From NCBI GenBank assembly GCA_944386195.1, contig CALXAD010000010.1:1-55095 (forward strand): 55,095 bases of DNA, given 5' to 3'. How positions within the stretch are numbered: position 1 is the stretch's first letter; every line of letters begins with the position of its first letter. This document shows, piece by piece, positions 53,601 to 55,095 of this stretch. A program made the translations under genes and the position numbers. The notes under the pieces were generated by a model that was not told where the DNA came from, made no database searches, and worked only from the letters and a program-made list of their open reading frames with translations. The stretch is from an uncultured Clostridia bacterium (GTDB taxonomy: Bacteria; Bacillota; Clostridia; TANB77; CAG-508).

Positions 53601-53983
53601 TTCCTATATTCATTTCCTAGATTTAAAATATTTTTTGTTTTTTCTTTTTCTTCTTTTTCCTTCACTTTATTTTTATCTATATAATTATTATTACTTTGCA
53701 TTTCTATTACGCTTGCTAAACTATGCTTGCAAACTCCATAATGATTATAATAATCTTCACAAGTACAGCTTACATCTTCAACTATTCCATCTTTAATACT
53801 TATATATGTTCTATATATATCTGTTCCGACAACTATTGCACTTATTTCAAAGTTTCTACTATTTTCATATTCTACATTTTTTATTCGTACTTTTCCTGCT
53901 TTTTGATAGTTTATTGCTCTTTCTTTTCTTTTTTCTCCTGCATCTTGATATAATCTTTCTAAAACCATATTATCTACAAGCAT
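50660..53983 (-). CDS. SNF2/Rad54-family helicase-like ATPase with N-terminal SWIM zinc finger
   Basis: 1107 residues from ATG 53983 (GGAGG 8 bases upstream; the frame is open to 54046 without a site). N-terminal SWIM motif [15 protein letters not shown] (Cys73, Cys75, Cys85, His87). A long middle region (about 150-600) resembles the bacterial SNF2-associated domain. ATPase lobe 1 has [15 protein letters not shown] (about 665-678), [16 protein letters not shown] (769-777) and [10 protein letters not shown]. Lobe 2 has [38 protein letters not shown] and the arginine-finger motif [11 protein letters not shown]. Such proteins move on DNA or remodel RNA polymerase (compare RapA); the bacterial SWIM type has no settled role. 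Confidence 0.92.
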   Translation of the reverse strand: [1107 protein letters not shown]

Positions 53984-54063
53984 TACTTTTCCCTCCACTT
54001 GGCAAATTATTATATAATATTTTTTCTTAAAAATCAAGTGAATCAATTGTTATTTTACCGAAA

Positions 54064-54097
54064 GAAAACAGCCCCCTTATTTAAGAGGTCTGTTTTC
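54064..54097 (-). terminator. Terminator after the 199-residue protein gene
   Basis: GAAAACAG (54064-54071) and CTGTTTTC (54090-54097) with an inner CCCTT/AAGAGG pairing. On the minus strand the stem is followed by TTTCGG. It lies directly past the gene stop at 54104. Confidence 0.75.
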
Positions 54098-54103
54098 TAC
54101 TAG

Positions 54104-54703
54104 TTACGATTCCTCCCATTTAACTTTCTTATTGTTTTCAATACTTACTTTCTGATTTAACACAATTACAGCTCTCATACCATAATAATGTTGGTCATCT
54201 GTATTTGTATTATTGTAGAATAAATATGCATCTCTTATAAAACTATTATTTAGGCATTTCTTTACATAATTAACATATCCTCCTAAGTAATTAATGCTAC
54301 AAGAATCTACCCAATATGGCGGATATTTTTCAGTTACATATTTAAATAACTTTAAATCCTCATTTTTAACACTTCTTACTTCTAAAATCTCTTCTTGTTT
54401 AAGAAGTTCTCTTAATATATTATTTATGATTTCAGATGCATTTCTAAATCCTACTTGTCCTTTTAACCATAGATATTTATTTGTTACACCTGTTATATAT
54501 ACCGGATAAACATAACCATCATAAGATTTTTTGAAGCCTATAAGATTTAGTACAATTTCTTTTGGAAAAATTCTGCTTGTAAAAGTCTGTACTTCTTTGT
54601 GTCCACTTTCTTCAGCTTTTACAGAATATTTCCTTCCTCCTGGGTTTGGAATCATAATTTGTGTTTTTACTTCATCAAATGGTATTACTCCATTGACTAT
54701 CAT
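54104..54703 (-). CDS. Conserved-looking protein of unknown function
   Basis: 199 residues, soluble, no signal peptide or membrane helix. The N-terminal part (VIPFDEVKTQIMIPNPGGRKYSVKAEESG) and the C-terminal part (KYPPYWVDSCSINYLGGYVNY, GMRAVIVLNQKVS) look structured, and the C-terminal region resembles the closing segment of phage- or Clostridia-specific proteins that end in GVRPVV.L-type text (DUF6273-like), but I cannot name a family with confidence. ATG 54703 has a modest AAAGG upstream. It is a single-gene unit with its own terminator; the upstream 392 bases contain no gene. Confidence 0.6.
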   Translation of the reverse strand: MIVNGVIPFDEVKTQIMIPNPGGRKYSVKAEESGHKEVQTFTSRIFPKEIVLNLIGFKKSYDGYVYPVYITGVTNKYLWLKGQVGFRNASEIINNILRELLKQEEILEVRSVKNEDLKLFKYVTEKYPPYWVDSCSINYLGGYVNYVKKCLNNSFIRDAYLFYNNTNTDDQHYYGMRAVIVLNQKVSIENNKKVKWEES

Positions 54704-55095
54704 TTTCTTACCTTTCTACTAGGTACTTTTAAATGCAACTTTTGTTGCGTGCGAATATTTTATCATATGTAGTATTATTTATCAATATTTTAAACATTTT
54801 ATTTTTTAGCTTAATTTTACAAATTTAAATTTTACATTTATTTTTTTATGATTTTGTAGTAAAATAATATAGGAAGAATTTTAACTAAAATTTTCCTTTA
54901 AACATATATACTCTTGATAGTGTAAAGTAATCTATGAAAAAATTATCAAGAAAATATAAAAAAGCACATTGAAAAGTTAAAAATATACGAAAAAAAAGCA
55001 TCAGAAATAATACTTCATGCTAAACAATTTTAACGATATTGATAAATGCTTTGTCAAGTGGTCACTTGCAAGAAGTAAATGCATTTGACAAAGCA
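54704..55095. other. Gene-free region of 392 bases at the right edge
   Basis: A/T-rich leader of the preceding gene, then a plus-strand stretch (about 54936-55032) with two overlapping short open frames that lack a ribosome-binding site (the second ending KLKIYEKKASEIILHAKQF), possibly a gene remnant. The last 49 bases are a strong inverted repeat (listed separately). Confidence 0.45.
55047..55095. repeat. Inverted repeat at the window edge
   Basis: TGCTTTGTCAA (55047-55057) and TTGACAAAGCA (55085-55095) are perfect inverted copies around a core that begins with the palindrome CAAGTGGTCACTTG (55055-55068). The right arm reaches the last base, so the element probably extends beyond the window. 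It could be a terminal or recombination site of a mobile element, or a structured RNA. Confidence 0.5.

Noticed and set aside
50660..54703. SNF2 helicase plus the 199-residue protein as a DISARM-like or similar defence system
   Set aside because: No methylase, DUF1998 or phospholipase partner is present, and the two genes are separated by a terminator; the SWIM-SNF2 type also occurs as an ordinary chromosomal gene.
54936..55032. Short plus-strand open frames (one starting MKKLSRKYKKAH, one ending AKQF)
   Set aside because: No ribosome-binding site, frames interrupt each other, and no family match; kept only as a possible remnant in the intergenic entry.

Overview
The window is very AT-rich DNA from a low-GC Gram-positive bacterium, most likely an anaerobic, spore-forming member of the Clostridia. 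The evidence is spo0A, a spoIVFA-spoIVFB pair, a GerS-like protein, MinD/MinE, a WalR-type regulator, bacterial-type str operon genes, and surface proteins without a canonical LPxTG sorting signal. About 40 genes are present, nearly all on the minus strand; only the first two genes, an HD-GYP protein, an HNH endonuclease and a DD-carboxypeptidase read on the plus strand. No rRNA, tRNA or CRISPR array was seen.

Layout. 0-1 kb: the tail of a possible RhuM-like gene and a secreted-type M15-like peptidoglycan hydrolase. 1-8 kb: ispH/ispG, an orphan walR-like regulator, and an aspS - membrane spermidine synthase-like - mnmA operon. 8-14 kb: HD-GYP protein, lone MazF, GerS-like protein, dusB, and the rodA-minE-minD group. 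14-16.5 kb: a pilin-anchored protein with two C-type-lectin/FGE-like domains, one of which carries a GC-rich segment resembling the variable region of a diversity-generating retroelement. 16.5-18.5 kb: spoIVFB, spoIVFA and a small tail-anchored protein. 18.8-21.2 kb: a VWA surface protein. 21-29 kb: radical SAM protein, HNH endonuclease, spo0A, yigZ family, HI0933-family flavoprotein, Lys/Glu-rich membrane protein, Alum_res-family PLP enzyme and a P-loop kinase-like protein. 29-40 kb: two giant thioester-domain adhesins sharing an almost identical 1.37-kb 3' end. 40-47.6 kb: DD-carboxypeptidase, acpP, plsX and the str operon (rpsL-rpsG-fusA-tuf). 47.6-55 kb: a coiled-coil protein, trmFO behind a palindromic repeat, a SWIM/SNF2 helicase and an unknown protein.

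The most striking signal is distributed. Three genes (spoIVFA, the radical SAM gene and the P-loop gene) are each broken by exactly one extra base. In all three the break is an in-frame CGG followed by A (NNA CGG A). Skipping the C, so that the next codon is GGA (Gly), restores a conserved glycine in a known motif: GPHLHFE, NSGSVFEL and GIHGVGK. Reading every CCG/CGG trinucleotide in the window by eye, I found no other in-frame CGG codon in any gene. This suggests that CGG is an unassigned or starved codon here and that CGGA acts as a +1 frameshift (or four-base glycine) signal. It needs checking against reads, the tRNA set and the whole genome.

Many products bear on the cell envelope, growth and sporulation: lipid precursors (IspG/H, PlsX, AcpP), wall synthesis and remodelling (RodA, DacF-like, M15-like hydrolase, WalR), division-site placement (MinDE), the sporulation switch and sigma-K-type checkpoint proteins (Spo0A, SpoIVFA/B), and adhesion (two TED adhesins, the VWA protein, the pilin-anchored lectin-like protein). 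All assignments come from reading the sequence; no database search was possible.
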